A DNA stretch of 64,000 bases from Halorubrum cibi (GTDB lineage Archaea; Halobacteriota; Halobacteria; Halobacteriales; Haloferacaceae), in assembly GCF_900182635.1 (NCBI RefSeq), contig NZ_FXTD01000007.1, positions 1 through 64,000 on the forward strand. Direction: 5' to 3'. Below the pieces are notes generated by a model. It saw only the letters and a list, made by a program, of their open reading frames with translations. It had not been told where the DNA came from and did no database searches. Shown in pieces: positions 1-8,454 of the stretch; the stretch's first letter is position 1, and every line of letters begins with the position of its first letter. A program made the position numbers and the translations under genes.

Positions 1-87
1 TTCTCAAACTGTTTCAGCAACGCCGACGCAGAAACTGCTGATGAGTGGCTCAGATCGTTCGCTTTCGCATGGAATCAGCTTATCTGA
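1..87 (+). mobile_element. C-terminal end of an IS6-type transposase (cut by window edge)
   Basis: Frame 1 is open from the first base to a TGA at 85-87 and encodes 28 residues ending in WLRSFAFAWNQLI. From memory of the family this matches the extreme C-terminus of haloarchaeal IS6-type DDE transposases (ISH14/ISH15-like). No start lies in the window, and no convincing terminal inverted repeat can be judged from the remaining end. It suggests that an insertion sequence abuts the aromatic-degradation island on its left side. Confidence 0.6.
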
Positions 88-151
88 ACACTACGTCCGC
101 CGGACAGGGTAATACTTTACGCGCGGGATTCGAGTAGGGACATATCTCAGC

Positions 152-649
152 ATGCGCGACGAATACGTCACGTCCGAGACCAACCTCCCGCCCGATCCCG
201 AACAGGGGGAGGTCAGCATTCAGGTGACCGACGCCGAGACGAAGGAGATCTTCAGCACGCGAGCGTACGTGAGTCGGGACGCCGCGGAGCTGTCCGACCC
301 GGTCCCGCTGACGGTCGTCAGCGGCCCCCACGAGAACACCGAGGAGCAGTGGTACATCGAGGTGTTGGAGACCGACATCGACGCGGAGGGGGTCGACAGG
401 GAGACGCTCGAACGGGTGATGGAGGAGACCGCCGAGGGCGCGAACGTGATCAACACGCGCTCCGACGAGGTGAAGACGCTCCTGGCGTATCTCGTCGAAG
501 CGGGAGTCTACTCCTCCATTTCGGAGGCCAGCCGCAAGGTGATGTACGAACACCTCTCCGAGCGCTACCCGGAACTCGTCAACGAGTACGTCGACCTGAA
601 GGTACAGCGCGAGCAACGCGAGTTGACGGGCGGGAGCGACGGCGGATGA
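152..649 (+). CDS. Small acidic protein of unknown function, first gene of the UbiD operon
   Basis: The gene encodes 165 residues, acidic, without signal peptide or membrane segment. I do not recognise the family. The N-terminal half is beta-like and polar; the C-terminal half (about residues 105-160) is helical, with a stretch YSSISEASRKVMYEHLSERY that could be a dimerisation or helix-turn-helix-like segment, but this is weak. Its stop overlaps the ATG of the UbiD decarboxylase gene (ATGA at 646-649), so the two are translationally coupled. A TATA-like AATACTTTA at 111-119 gives a leader of only about 10 nt. The coupling suggests an accessory role or subunit for the decarboxylase. Confidence 0.75.
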   Translation: MRDEYVTSETNLPPDPEQGEVSIQVTDAETKEIFSTRAYVSRDAAELSDPVPLTVVSGPHENTEEQWYIEVLETDIDAEGVDRETLERVMEETAEGANVINTRSDEVKTLLAYLVEAGVYSSISEASRKVMYEHLSERYPELVNEYVDLKVQREQRELTGGSDGG

Positions 650-2148
650 CGGTCGACGGCTTCCGCGGGTACCTCCGACGGATCGAGGCGCGGGACGAAC
701 TCGTACGCGTCGACGAACCCGTGTCGTGGAACCTGGAGGCGAGCGCGCTCACGATGCTCGCGAACGAGAACGACGGCCCCATCCCCTTCTTCGAGGCGGC
801 GGACGGCGCGCGGCTCGTGGGGGATCCCTACCGCGGCTCACAGCGCCGCCCGTGGGACCGGATCGCCCTCGGGATGGACATCCCTCCGGACGCCTCGAGC
901 CGGGAGTTCTACGACGAGACGATCCGGCGGCTCAAAGAGCAGCGGCCGCCGGAGACGGTCGATCGGACCGACGCGCCATGTAAGGAGGTGATCGAGACGG
1001 GCGAGGAGGTGGACCTGCTCGATTACCCGTGGCCGTACGTCCACGCGGGCGACGGCGGGCGGTACTCGAACCTCCACACGCTCGTGGCACCGGACCCCGA
1101 TTCGGAGTGGATAGACTACTCGTATCACCGCGTGATGGTCCACGACAGTCGGACCGCGAGCGTGCTCCTGCTCGCCGGCGAGCAGACGCCGAACCTCTTC
1201 TACTACAAGTACGAGCGGCGCGACGAGCCGATGCCGGTCGCCATCGTCGTCGGGGCCGACCCGGCGGTACAGTACAGCTCGGTGATGTGGATCCCGACGG
1301 GCAGAAGCGAGGTCTCCTTCGCCGGCGGTCTGAAGGGCACTCCGATCGACGTGGTGCCCTGCGAGACGAACGACCTCCTCGTCCCGGCCGACGCGGAGCT
1401 CGTCATCGAGGGCGAGATCGTTCCCGGCGTTCGCCGCGACGAGGGGCCATTCGGGGACTACTTCGGCTACATGCACGGGCCGCGGCGGTCGATGCCCGCT
1501 CTCGAGGTGACGGCGATCACCCGCCGGGCGGACCCGATCATCCCGTTCTGTGTCGAGGGAACGGGCGTGGGGCACACGGAGAACTCCACCAGCTCGATGG
1601 AGATCGGCTGTGTCGGGCCGGACGCGACGCTCGGGCTGCGCGCCGGCGGGTTCGACGTGGACCGCTGTGTCCCCTGGCAGTCGACGCCGCGGACCGTCTA
1701 CGTCATCTCGACCGACGCGACGGACCCCGGCGAGCTCCACGACCTGGCGAACTTCATCTTCACCACCTGGGGCATGCTCCACGTCGACTTCTTCGTGTTC
1801 GTCGACGGCGACGTCGACCCGCTCGACCAGCGCGCCGTGCTGGAGGCGCTCGCACTACACGCGGACCCCGACGAGGACTTCCACCAGTTCGGCGTCGCGT
1901 CGATGCCGAAGGTGCCGCTCAACATCTACCAGACGCCCGACGAGAAGGGGAACGCCCAGACGGGCACCTCGAAGGCGAAGACCGCCAAGGCGTACATCGA
2001 CGCCACCCGCGACCGCGACGACGACGCGGAGGCGGCCGCGGAGGTGGCCGACGAGGAGACGCGGTACTGGGCGCGGACCCTGCTCGTCGAGGCCGGCGCG
2101 AGCCCCGAGGGACTGCCGGGGATCGATCCGGCGGAGGTCGAGCCGTGA
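646..2148 (+). CDS. UbiD-family prenylated-FMN-dependent decarboxylase
   Basis: The 500-residue product has the full UbiD length. The family catalyses reversible (de)carboxylation of aromatic or alpha,beta-unsaturated acids using prenylated FMN made by UbiX (no ubiX in this window). The catalytic signature EGPFGDYFGY starts at E266; in characterised UbiD/Fdc enzymes the acidic pair and a conserved Arg surround prFMN. Here the second acid is Asp (D271), an accepted variant. The start is the ATG at 646 that overlaps the upstream stop; the reading frame stays open further 5' but that part reads as an off-frame shadow. It overlaps the next UbiD-like gene by 4 bp (GTGA), pointing to a heteromeric enzyme. 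The substrate is probably an aromatic acid, judged from the surrounding catabolic genes. Confidence 0.9.
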   Translation: MTVDGFRGYLRRIEARDELVRVDEPVSWNLEASALTMLANENDGPIPFFEAADGARLVGDPYRGSQRRPWDRIALGMDIPPDASSREFYDETIRRLKEQRPPETVDRTDAPCKEVIETGEEVDLLDYPWPYVHAGDGGRYSNLHTLVAPDPDSEWIDYSYHRVMVHDSRTASVLLLAGEQTPNLFYYKYERRDEPMPVAIVVGADPAVQYSSVMWIPTGRSEVSFAGGLKGTPIDVVPCETNDLLVPADAELVIEGEIVPGVRRDEGPFGDYFGYMHGPRRSMPALEVTAITRRADPIIPFCVEGTGVGHTENSTSSMEIGCVGPDATLGLRAGGFDVDRCVPWQSTPRTVYVISTDATDPGELHDLANFIFTTWGMLHVDFFVFVDGDVDPLDQRAVLEALALHADPDEDFHQFGVASMPKVPLNIYQTPDEKGNAQTGTSKAKTAKAYIDATRDRDDDAEAAAEVADEETRYWARTLLVEAGASPEGLPGIDPAEVEP

Positions 2149-3590
2149 CGACCCTCTCCGAGCACCTCGCCGACCTCCGGGAGCGGGACGACCTCCTCGA
2201 GATCGGGTTGCGGGTCCACTGGGACACCGAGGCGGCGGTCGTCGCGACGGAGGCGCTCGCACACAACTGCGCCGCGCTCCGGTTCGACGAGACCGCGGGT
2301 CGAGTCGCGTACGCGAGCGGCGTCTACGCCGGTCCCGATCAGATCTCCGGACGGGAGAACCGTCCGTGGCGACGGATCGCCGCCGGCCTCGGGCTCGGCC
2401 ACGACGTCGGCTGCGTCGACCTACTCGACGTGCTCTCGCGATGGGAGACGACCCCGCTCGCGGACGCGGTCTCTCTCGACCCGGCCGCCGACCGTGACGC
2501 CGGGGACGACCTCTACGCGCTCGGCCTCCCCGGCGTCGACGACGACGGGAGACAGGGGGTCACCCAGGGCATCGTCGCGGTCGAGCGCGACGACACCACG
2601 ACGTGGGCTCCGGTCCGGGGCACCGTTCACCGCGGCTCGACGCTCAGAGTGGTCGTTCCCCGCGCCGTCGGCGAGTGGTTCGAGGGCGGGCAGGCCGCGA
2701 GCGTGTCCCTCGGCGTCGAGGCCGCGACGCTCGTCGCCGCGCTTCAGGGGTGGACGCAGGACCGGACCGTCCCCGCCGTGCCCGAGCGTGCCGCCGGGCT
2801 CGCGGACGTCCCGCTCGCACGGGTCGACGGGCGGATCGTGCCGGCGAGCGCGGAGGTGCGGATCGACGGCGTCGCCGCCCCGACCGACGAGCCGGTGTCC
2901 GGCCCGGAGGCGACCTGGGAGCGGGCGACCGAGACCGCCACGCTCTCGTTCGAGGCCGAGGGGATCCGGCTCCGGGAGGACCCGACGGTACCGTTCGTCC
3001 CGCTCGGCGCGCCGCTCGCGGACGACGTCCACCTGATGAGCCTCGTCGAGGCGGCGACGCTGTACCGCCGCGTCAACGGCTACTGGGGGGTTTCGCCGGT
3101 GTCGTGGGTACAGCTCCCCGTCGAGAGCCGGCTCGGCCTCTGTCTCGTCTCGAGTGAGATCCTGTACGCCGGCTTCGACTGGCAGCTCGCGAACGCGCTG
3201 TTCTCGTTTTCCGACTACTTCGACAAGGTGCTCGTGTTGGACGAGTACGCGCGGCCGACCGACCTCGCCCGCGCGCTCGACGACATGTGGGTGAAGGCGC
3301 ACCCGGGCAACGACTGGGTGTTCAGCGACCCCAACGCCCCGGCGGCGACCGCGCCGGTCTACCGCCGTGACGGGGCGACCGGGTCGCGGCTGTACATCAG
3401 CGCCATCTGGGACCCCCGGTGGGACGAGGACTACATCGCGCCGCGGGTCACCTTCGAGTCCTCCTTCCCGGATGGCGTCCGCGAGTCCGCGCTCGAGCGG
3501 TGGGAGTCGCTCACGGCGGACGATGAACCCGAGGGCGGGCCGTCGTCGTCGGGGAGCGACGACCTCGCGTCCGGGGGTGACGGCGCGTGA
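2145..3590 (+). CDS. Divergent UbiD-family protein, partner of the upstream UbiD
   Basis: A GTG start inside the upstream stop (2145-2148) gives 481 residues. Overall length, the N-terminal LADLRERDDLLEI and the SGRENRPWRRIA block match UbiD folds, and the C-terminal region (GNDWVFSDPNAP, SRLYISAIWDPRW) matches UbiD C-termini. The catalytic EGPFG motif is not conserved: the corresponding segment from E249 reads EPVSGP. I infer a non-catalytic or altered subunit paired with the preceding intact UbiD; heteromeric UbiD-like subunits are known, for example in phenylphosphate carboxylase. It is followed by a metallo-beta-lactamase gene with another 4-bp overlap, so four genes form one tightly coupled operon. 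Confidence 0.8.
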   Translation: MTTLSEHLADLRERDDLLEIGLRVHWDTEAAVVATEALAHNCAALRFDETAGRVAYASGVYAGPDQISGRENRPWRRIAAGLGLGHDVGCVDLLDVLSRWETTPLADAVSLDPAADRDAGDDLYALGLPGVDDDGRQGVTQGIVAVERDDTTTWAPVRGTVHRGSTLRVVVPRAVGEWFEGGQAASVSLGVEAATLVAALQGWTQDRTVPAVPERAAGLADVPLARVDGRIVPASAEVRIDGVAAPTDEPVSGPEATWERATETATLSFEAEGIRLREDPTVPFVPLGAPLADDVHLMSLVEAATLYRRVNGYWGVSPVSWVQLPVESRLGLCLVSSEILYAGFDWQLANALFSFSDYFDKVLVLDEYARPTDLARALDDMWVKAHPGNDWVFSDPNAPAATAPVYRRDGATGSRLYISAIWDPRWDEDYIAPRVTFESSFPDGVRESALERWESLTADDEPEGGPSSSGSDDLASGGDGA

Positions 3591-4537
3591 CGGACGCGGT
3601 GCGCGTCGCCGTCGGAACGGGCTCGCCCGAGGGCGTCAACGGCGCGTACGTCCTCCCCGATGCGGGGGTCGTCATCGATCCCGGACCGCCGGGAGACGAG
3701 CCGTGGGCGGCGTTGTGCGCGGGGATCGACGACGCCGGCCTCACGCTGGCGGACGTCGACCACGTGCTCGTGACCCACTGGCACGCCGACCACGCCGGGC
3801 TGTCGACCCGGCTCGCCGAGGCCGCGGACGCCCGGATCGCCATGCACGCGGCCGACGCCCCGCTCGTCGCGTCGTACGCGGACGAACGCGCCCGCAGGCT
3901 CGAGCGCGACGCCGACGCGCTCCGCCGGTGGGGCGTGCCGGAGACGGTGCGGACCGCGCTCGTCGAGGCGGACCGCCCCTCGCCGCTTCCCGACGCGTAC
4001 GACGTCCGCGAGCTGTCAGACGGGGACGTCGTCGCGGGCGTCGAGACGCTCGCCACGCCCGGCCACACCGCGGGCCACGCCGCCTTCGCGTACCGGGACA
4101 CGCCCTTCCTCGGCGACCTACTGTTGCCGACGTACACGCCGAACGTCGGCGGGAGCGACACGCGGACCGACGACCCGCTCGCGGCGTACCTCCGCTCCGT
4201 CGACCGCGTCGACGACGCCTTCGACCGTGGCGAGCCCGGCCACGGGACGACGGTCGACGTGACGCGCGAGGCGGCGTCGGTCCGCGAACACCACCGCGAG
4301 CGCGCTCGACGGGTCGTCGACGCGCTTCCCGCGGCGGGCGCGGCCACGCCGTGGACGGTCGCGAAGCAACTGTTCGGCGAGATGGCAGGGATACACGCGA
4401 AGTTCGGCGCGGGCGAGGCGTCCGCACATCTCAGACGGCTCGAGGCGATCGGCGCGGTCGAACGCTGTGGGGACGACCCGGTCGAGTACCGGACCCGTCC
4501 CGGCGATCACGCCGTCGGCTCGAACTTGACGCCGTAG
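3587..4537 (+). CDS. Metallo-beta-lactamase-fold hydrolase with C-terminal winged helix (LACTB2-like)
   Basis: The 316-residue protein has the metal-binding motif HWHADH at residues 64-69, preceded by VLVTH, and later ATPGHTAGHA and FLGDLLLP segments expected for the second metal site. The last ~70 residues (PWTVAKQLF...SAHLRRLEAIG) look like the winged-helix tail of LACTB2-like proteins. Hydrolysis of a thioester or phosphoester is plausible; in this operon a CoA-thioester or lactone hydrolase for the decarboxylase product is my inference. The GTG start at 3587 overlaps the upstream stop. The 3' end overlaps the convergent thiolase-operon gene by 31 bp. Confidence 0.88.
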   Translation: MTDAVRVAVGTGSPEGVNGAYVLPDAGVVIDPGPPGDEPWAALCAGIDDAGLTLADVDHVLVTHWHADHAGLSTRLAEAADARIAMHAADAPLVASYADERARRLERDADALRRWGVPETVRTALVEADRPSPLPDAYDVRELSDGDVVAGVETLATPGHTAGHAAFAYRDTPFLGDLLLPTYTPNVGGSDTRTDDPLAAYLRSVDRVDDAFDRGEPGHGTTVDVTREAASVREHHRERARRVVDALPAAGAATPWTVAKQLFGEMAGIHAKFGAGEASAHLRRLEAIGAVERCGDDPVEYRTRPGDHAVGSNLTP

Positions 4538-5943
4538 CGGGGAACGCCCTCCTGCTCGTAGATCCGGCGGACCGTCGCCCGCACCTCGTCGCCGACGGCG
4601 ACGTCCGCCGGGTCCGCGTCCGTGACCTGCGCGGGGAGGCGGACGCGTCCCGCCTCGGCGTCGAGCTCGACGATCGCCACGGCGTACGCGCCGTCGCGCT
4701 GCTGGAGCTCCGCGAACTCCGGCGGCGCGCCGCCCTGGCCGATGACCGTCAGCGCGCGAACCGTCCCGGTCCGCGGGGCCTCGAACTCCTCGAACTCGAC
4801 CCGCGAGTGACACGACTGACAGGCCCCCTCCGGCGGGAACGAGACGCCGCCGCAGTCGGGACAGACGCCGGCGACGAGGCGGTAGCGCTGGTCCAGCGAG
4901 TGCCGCCAGTTCGGGAGGCTGACGTGCGCGCCGCCGCCGGCGACCTCGCCGTTCACGACGTACCCCCGCTCGCGGAGGTACGACGCGTAGTCGATCTCAG
5001 TCCCCCCCTCGAGATCGTCGATCCCCTCGACGTCGAGACCACCCTCGACCGCGACCGCGACCGCGGTGCCGCCGCCGAAGAAGGCCGCGAGCGAGCGGCC
5101 GCCGGCCTCCGCGTCGGCGTCTCCACCGTCACCGCTTTCGGCGTCGAGGGCGGCGAGCAGCCCGAGCGGGACCGTGGCGGCACCGGCGTCGCCGATCCGG
5201 TCGACGACGGTCCCCGCCGCGACCGCCTCGTTCGACACTGGGAGGTCCGCGGTCGCCCGATACGGGAACCGCCCGTCCGGCTGGTGGACCGCCGCGGCGT
5301 CGACGTCGGCCGGATCGAGTGCCAGCGACGACGCCGCGCTCGTGACGGCCTCGCGGATCGCGTTCCGCTGGTAGGTCGTGACGTCGAGCGACTCCACGTC
5401 GTGCCCGCCCCGCTCGCGGAACCGGACGCCGGGCGTCTCCTCGGTGTGCCAGGCGGTCTCCGTTACCGGCGCGGACGCGTCGTCGGCGACGACGAACGCC
5501 GCCGCGCCGGCGCCGAGCGGGTGGTCCCCCTCGGCCGGCTCGCCCTCCGGAGCGTCGGCGGCGACTACGAGGGCCGGCCCCTCGGCGTCGAGCGCCCGCG
5601 AGAGCGCCTCGGCCCCGGCCGCCGTGTGGCCGCCGACCGTCGCCGTCGCCACCGATCGGGGGAGGTCGAGCGCCCGCGCGAGCCGCGGGAGCAACTCGCC
5701 CTCCTCGGTCGGGGGCGTCGTCGTCGCCACGGTCGCGAGCGTCAGCTCGTCCCGGTCGACCGCGTCGCTCGAGAGCGCGCGCTCGGCCGCCTCGACGGCC
5801 ATCGTCAGGGCGTCCTCGTCGGCGGCGGGCACGGCCTTCCGCTCGATCCCGCTCGCGTGGCTCGTCCCCCACGCCTCCGCGATCTCGTCGCCCGGGAGCC
5901 GGAATCGGGGCACGTACGCCCCGGCGGCGGCGATCCCCCTCAC
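4507..5943 (-). CDS. HMG-CoA-synthase-like domain fused to DUF35 OB-fold/zinc ribbon, without catalytic cysteine
   Basis: The 478-residue protein has a thiolase-superfamily condensing domain (residues 1-~335) resembling archaeal HMG-CoA synthase (AAGAYVPRFRLPGDEIA start, HQPDGRFP around H220). It is fused to a DUF35 module with zinc ribbon C361-x2-C364-x10-C375-x2-C378 and an OB fold (TGTVRALTVIG...). No cysteine occurs before the zinc ribbon; the segment where the nucleophile is expected reads TATVGGHTAAG, so Cys chemistry is impossible while the His is kept. DUF35 proteins normally assist a partner thiolase, and the thiolase gene lies just upstream with a 4-bp overlap. I infer a structural or substrate-channelling partner of that thiolase, comparable in principle with the BbsA-BbsB thiolase of toluene degradation. 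Confidence 0.85.
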   Translation of the reverse strand: MRGIAAAGAYVPRFRLPGDEIAEAWGTSHASGIERKAVPAADEDALTMAVEAAERALSSDAVDRDELTLATVATTTPPTEEGELLPRLARALDLPRSVATATVGGHTAAGAEALSRALDAEGPALVVAADAPEGEPAEGDHPLGAGAAAFVVADDASAPVTETAWHTEETPGVRFRERGGHDVESLDVTTYQRNAIREAVTSAASSLALDPADVDAAAVHQPDGRFPYRATADLPVSNEAVAAGTVVDRIGDAGAATVPLGLLAALDAESGDGGDADAEAGGRSLAAFFGGGTAVAVAVEGGLDVEGIDDLEGGTEIDYASYLRERGYVVNGEVAGGGAHVSLPNWRHSLDQRYRLVAGVCPDCGGVSFPPEGACQSCHSRVEFEEFEAPRTGTVRALTVIGQGGAPPEFAELQQRDGAYAVAIVELDAEAGRVRLPAQVTDADPADVAVGDEVRATVRRIYEQEGVPRYGVKFEPTA

Positions 5944-7109
5944 GCCGACTCACCCCGTTCGAGCACGTGGACGGTGACGCCGCCCCCGCTTCCACCCACG
6001 TTGTGCGTCAGCCCGTACTGCGGGTCGTCGACCTGGACGTACGCCTCCCCGCGGAGCTGTTTGAACGCCTCGACGATCTGGCCGGTTCCGGTTGCGCCGA
6101 TCGGGTGACCTTTCGATTTGAGTCCGCCGCTCGTGTTCGTCGGCAGTTCGCCGTCGGGGTCGGTGACGCCCTCCCGGAGGAGCCGTCCGGCCTCGCCGCG
6201 CTCACAGAACCCCAGGTCCTCGTAGGCGAGCAGCTCGGCGATGGCGAAACAGTCGTGTACCTCTGCGAAGTCGAGGTCGTCGGGGCCGATCCCCGCCTGC
6301 TCGTAGGCCGCCTCGCCCGCGCTGACGCTCGCCGGAATGCTCGTCAGCGACTCGCGCTGGAACAGCCCGACCCGCCCGCTGGCCGCGCCCGCGCCGGCGA
6401 CCCGGACCGGCGCGTCGCTCGCCTCGCGGGCGACCTCCTCGCTCGCGACGAGCACCGCGCTCGCGCCGTCGGTCGTCGGACAGCAGTGATAGAGGTTCAG
6501 CGGGTCGGCGACGCTCGGCGCAGAGACCGCGTCCTCGAGCGAACACTCGAACCCGAGGTGCGCCTTCGGGTTCTTCGCCCCGTTCCCGTGGTTCTTCACG
6601 GCGACGCGGCTCAGGTCCTCGGCGGTCGTCCCGTACTCGTCCATGTGCGCGCTCGCCATCTGGGCGTACACCCCGGCGAACGTCGTGCCGCTCGTGCGCT
6701 CCCACTCGGTCTCGCCGCTGACGCCGAGCCACCACCTGGTGTGATCGGAGCTGGCGTCGGTCATTACCTCGTAGCCGCCGGCGAGCGCGACGTCGACGAC
6801 CCCCGACTTGACGGCGGTGACCGCCTGCCGGAAGGCGAAGCCGCTCGCGGCACACGCGTTCTCCACGCGCGTCGTCGGCACGCCGTGGAGCCCGAGGTGT
6901 TCGGTCACTGCGGGGCCGCTCAACCCGATCTGGCGGCCGCCGACGCCGAGGGTGCCGAGGTACGCCTCATCTATCGCTCCCGGGTCGAACTCGCCGTCGA
7001 CGCTGTCGAGCGCCGCGTCGAAGGCGTCGTCGAACAGGGAGAGGTACGTCTCCTCCGGAAACGAGCCGAACGACGACTGCCCGGCTCCGAGCACATACGC
7101 GTCTCGCAT
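5940..7109 (-). CDS. Thiolase (SCP2-type acyl-CoA acetyltransferase)
   Basis: The 389-residue protein has the nucleophile C86 in NACAASG, the KGHPIGATG histidine block, and a glycine-rich C-terminal NVGGSGGGVT loop. These non-decarboxylating thiolases cleave beta-ketoacyl-CoA with CoA to give acetyl-CoA. The first gene of a two-gene leftward operon, it overlaps the condensing-domain/DUF35 fusion by 4 bp. In the aromatic island it could release acetyl-CoA from the beta-ketoadipyl-CoA-like product (PaaJ role) or from an aryl-beta-ketoacyl-CoA. This inference rests on context only. Confidence 0.9.
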   Translation of the reverse strand: MRDAYVLGAGQSSFGSFPEETYLSLFDDAFDAALDSVDGEFDPGAIDEAYLGTLGVGGRQIGLSGPAVTEHLGLHGVPTTRVENACAASGFAFRQAVTAVKSGVVDVALAGGYEVMTDASSDHTRWWLGVSGETEWERTSGTTFAGVYAQMASAHMDEYGTTAEDLSRVAVKNHGNGAKNPKAHLGFECSLEDAVSAPSVADPLNLYHCCPTTDGASAVLVASEEVAREASDAPVRVAGAGAASGRVGLFQRESLTSIPASVSAGEAAYEQAGIGPDDLDFAEVHDCFAIAELLAYEDLGFCERGEAGRLLREGVTDPDGELPTNTSGGLKSKGHPIGATGTGQIVEAFKQLRGEAYVQVDDPQYGLTHNVGGSGGGVTVHVLERGESA

Positions 7110-7182
7110 GGGTCCCCGTTTCGGTCCGACAGTAAAAATCCATAGGGATCCGGTCCGCCGCCGACGACGCCGCTCGGACTCG

Positions 7183-8292
7183 TCAGGGCTCGCTCATGCG
7201 GAGGACCGGCTTGATGACCTCGCCGGCCTCCTGTTCTTCGATCGCCTTCTCGATGTCCTCGAAGTCGTAGTAGGTGACGAGCTCGTCGAACGGGAACTTC
7301 CCGGCGCGGTAGAGTTCGATCAGGTCGGGGATGAAGAGGTCCGGATTGGAGTTCCCCTCGATGACCCCCTTGACGTTCCGTCCGAACAGGACGTTGTTCA
7401 CGTCGAGTTCGACCTCGGTCCCGAGCGGCGGCGCGCCGACGACCGCGCAGTCGGCGTTCTGGCGCAGGCAGTCGACTGCCTGCCGGAAGACGTCCGTGTT
7501 CGCGGTCGTCTCGACGCTGTAGTCCGCCCCGCCGCCGAGGTGCTCGTGGACCGCGTCGACCGTGTCGTCGACGCTCGTCGGATCGATCGCGTGGGTCGCG
7601 CCGAGCTCGAGCGCCTTCTCGCGTCTGGACTCCATGAGGTCGACGGCGACGACGTCGGTACAGCCCTTCAGGTCCGCCGCCATGACCGCGCTCAGCCCGA
7701 CGGACCCGGTCCCGAACACGACGATGGAGGAGGCCGCCTGCGGGTCGAGCGTGTTGATGACCGCGCCCGCGCCCGTCTGGACGCCACAGCCGAGCGGGCC
7801 CAGGAGCTCGAGGGGAACGTCGTCGTCGACGGGGACGACGTTCCGCTCCGTGGCCAGCGCGTGGGTCGCGAAGGACGACTGGCCGAAGAACATCCCGCTG
7901 ACCGCCTCGCCGTCGTCGTGGATCGGCGAGGACCCGTCCGAGACGCGCCGTCCCGCGAAGTTGTGTGCGAAGAAGTCGTCGCAGTACGCCACGTCGCCCT
8001 CCCGGCAGTTCCGGCAGGTCCCGTCGTGATCGAAGGTGAGCACGACCCCGTCGCCGGGCTCGACCTTCGTGACCCCTTCCCCGACCGCCTCGACGACGCC
8101 CGAACCCTCGTGGCCCAACACCGCGGGCAGCGGGGTCGGGTAGTACTGGTCCCTGACGGCGATGTCCGTGTGACACAGCCCCGCGCCGACGACGCGGACC
8201 AGCACCTCCCCCGCCTGCGGCTCGTCCAGCTCCAGCGTCTCGATCTCGAACGGCCCGGACTCCTCCCGTACGACCGCGGCATCGATTTCCAT
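7183..8292 (-). CDS. Zinc-dependent alcohol dehydrogenase (MDR family, aryl-alcohol type)
   Basis: From ATG 8292 the product has 369 residues. Catalytic zinc ligands are C40, H61-E62 and C169; the Rossmann motif is GTGSVG. Overall it resembles benzyl-alcohol dehydrogenases (GLCHTDIAVRDQYYP, GPLGCGVQTGAGA). In the structural-zinc lobe the first Cys is replaced by Asp (D90), while C93, C96 and C104 remain. A start 15 bp upstream (8307) is possible, but a TATA-like CTTATG about 30 bp before 8292 and the family N-terminus favour 8292. It is divergent from an aldehyde dehydrogenase gene, so the pair probably oxidises an aryl alcohol through the aldehyde to the acid. Confidence 0.88.
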   Translation of the reverse strand: MEIDAAVVREESGPFEIETLELDEPQAGEVLVRVVGAGLCHTDIAVRDQYYPTPLPAVLGHEGSGVVEAVGEGVTKVEPGDGVVLTFDHDGTCRNCREGDVAYCDDFFAHNFAGRRVSDGSSPIHDDGEAVSGMFFGQSSFATHALATERNVVPVDDDVPLELLGPLGCGVQTGAGAVINTLDPQAASSIVVFGTGSVGLSAVMAADLKGCTDVVAVDLMESRREKALELGATHAIDPTSVDDTVDAVHEHLGGGADYSVETTANTDVFRQAVDCLRQNADCAVVGAPPLGTEVELDVNNVLFGRNVKGVIEGNSNPDLFIPDLIELYRAGKFPFDELVTYYDFEDIEKAIEEQEAGEVIKPVLRMSEP

Positions 8293-8305
8293 GTCCACAC
8301 GTACC

Positions 8306-8323
8306 ATGTGTGTAGTTGCACAT
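8306..8323. promoter_or_regulatory. Small inverted repeat ATGTG-N8-CACAT upstream of the alcohol dehydrogenase
   Basis: Arms ATGTG (8306-8310) and CACAT (8319-8323) flank eight bases immediately upstream of the chosen ADH start and overlap its TATA-like element. It lies in the 162-bp ADH/ALDH divergent region, so it could be a repressor site. The arms are short and chance is possible. Confidence 0.3.
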
Positions 8324-8423
8324 AAGCATTCGTCCGGTTCGCGTTCGGTTCACGTTCGCCATCGATCCCGTGGATGGCTCCCAACGATCGCCTCGGCCCC
8401 GTCCGGTTCCGGCGTCCACAGCG

Positions 8424-8430
8424 TTTTATC
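8424..8430 (+). promoter_or_regulatory. TATA box of the aldehyde dehydrogenase gene
   Basis: TTTTATC centred about 28 bp before ATG 8455, the spacing expected for a leaderless haloarchaeal transcript. Confidence 0.6.
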
Positions 8431-8454
8431 CGTCAAGGATAGAGCCCGAACCGC

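Noticed and set aside
3367-6108. 913-codon open frame on the plus strand
   Set aside because: Overlaps four recognisable genes; very Arg-rich, no family match; a GC-skew artefact.
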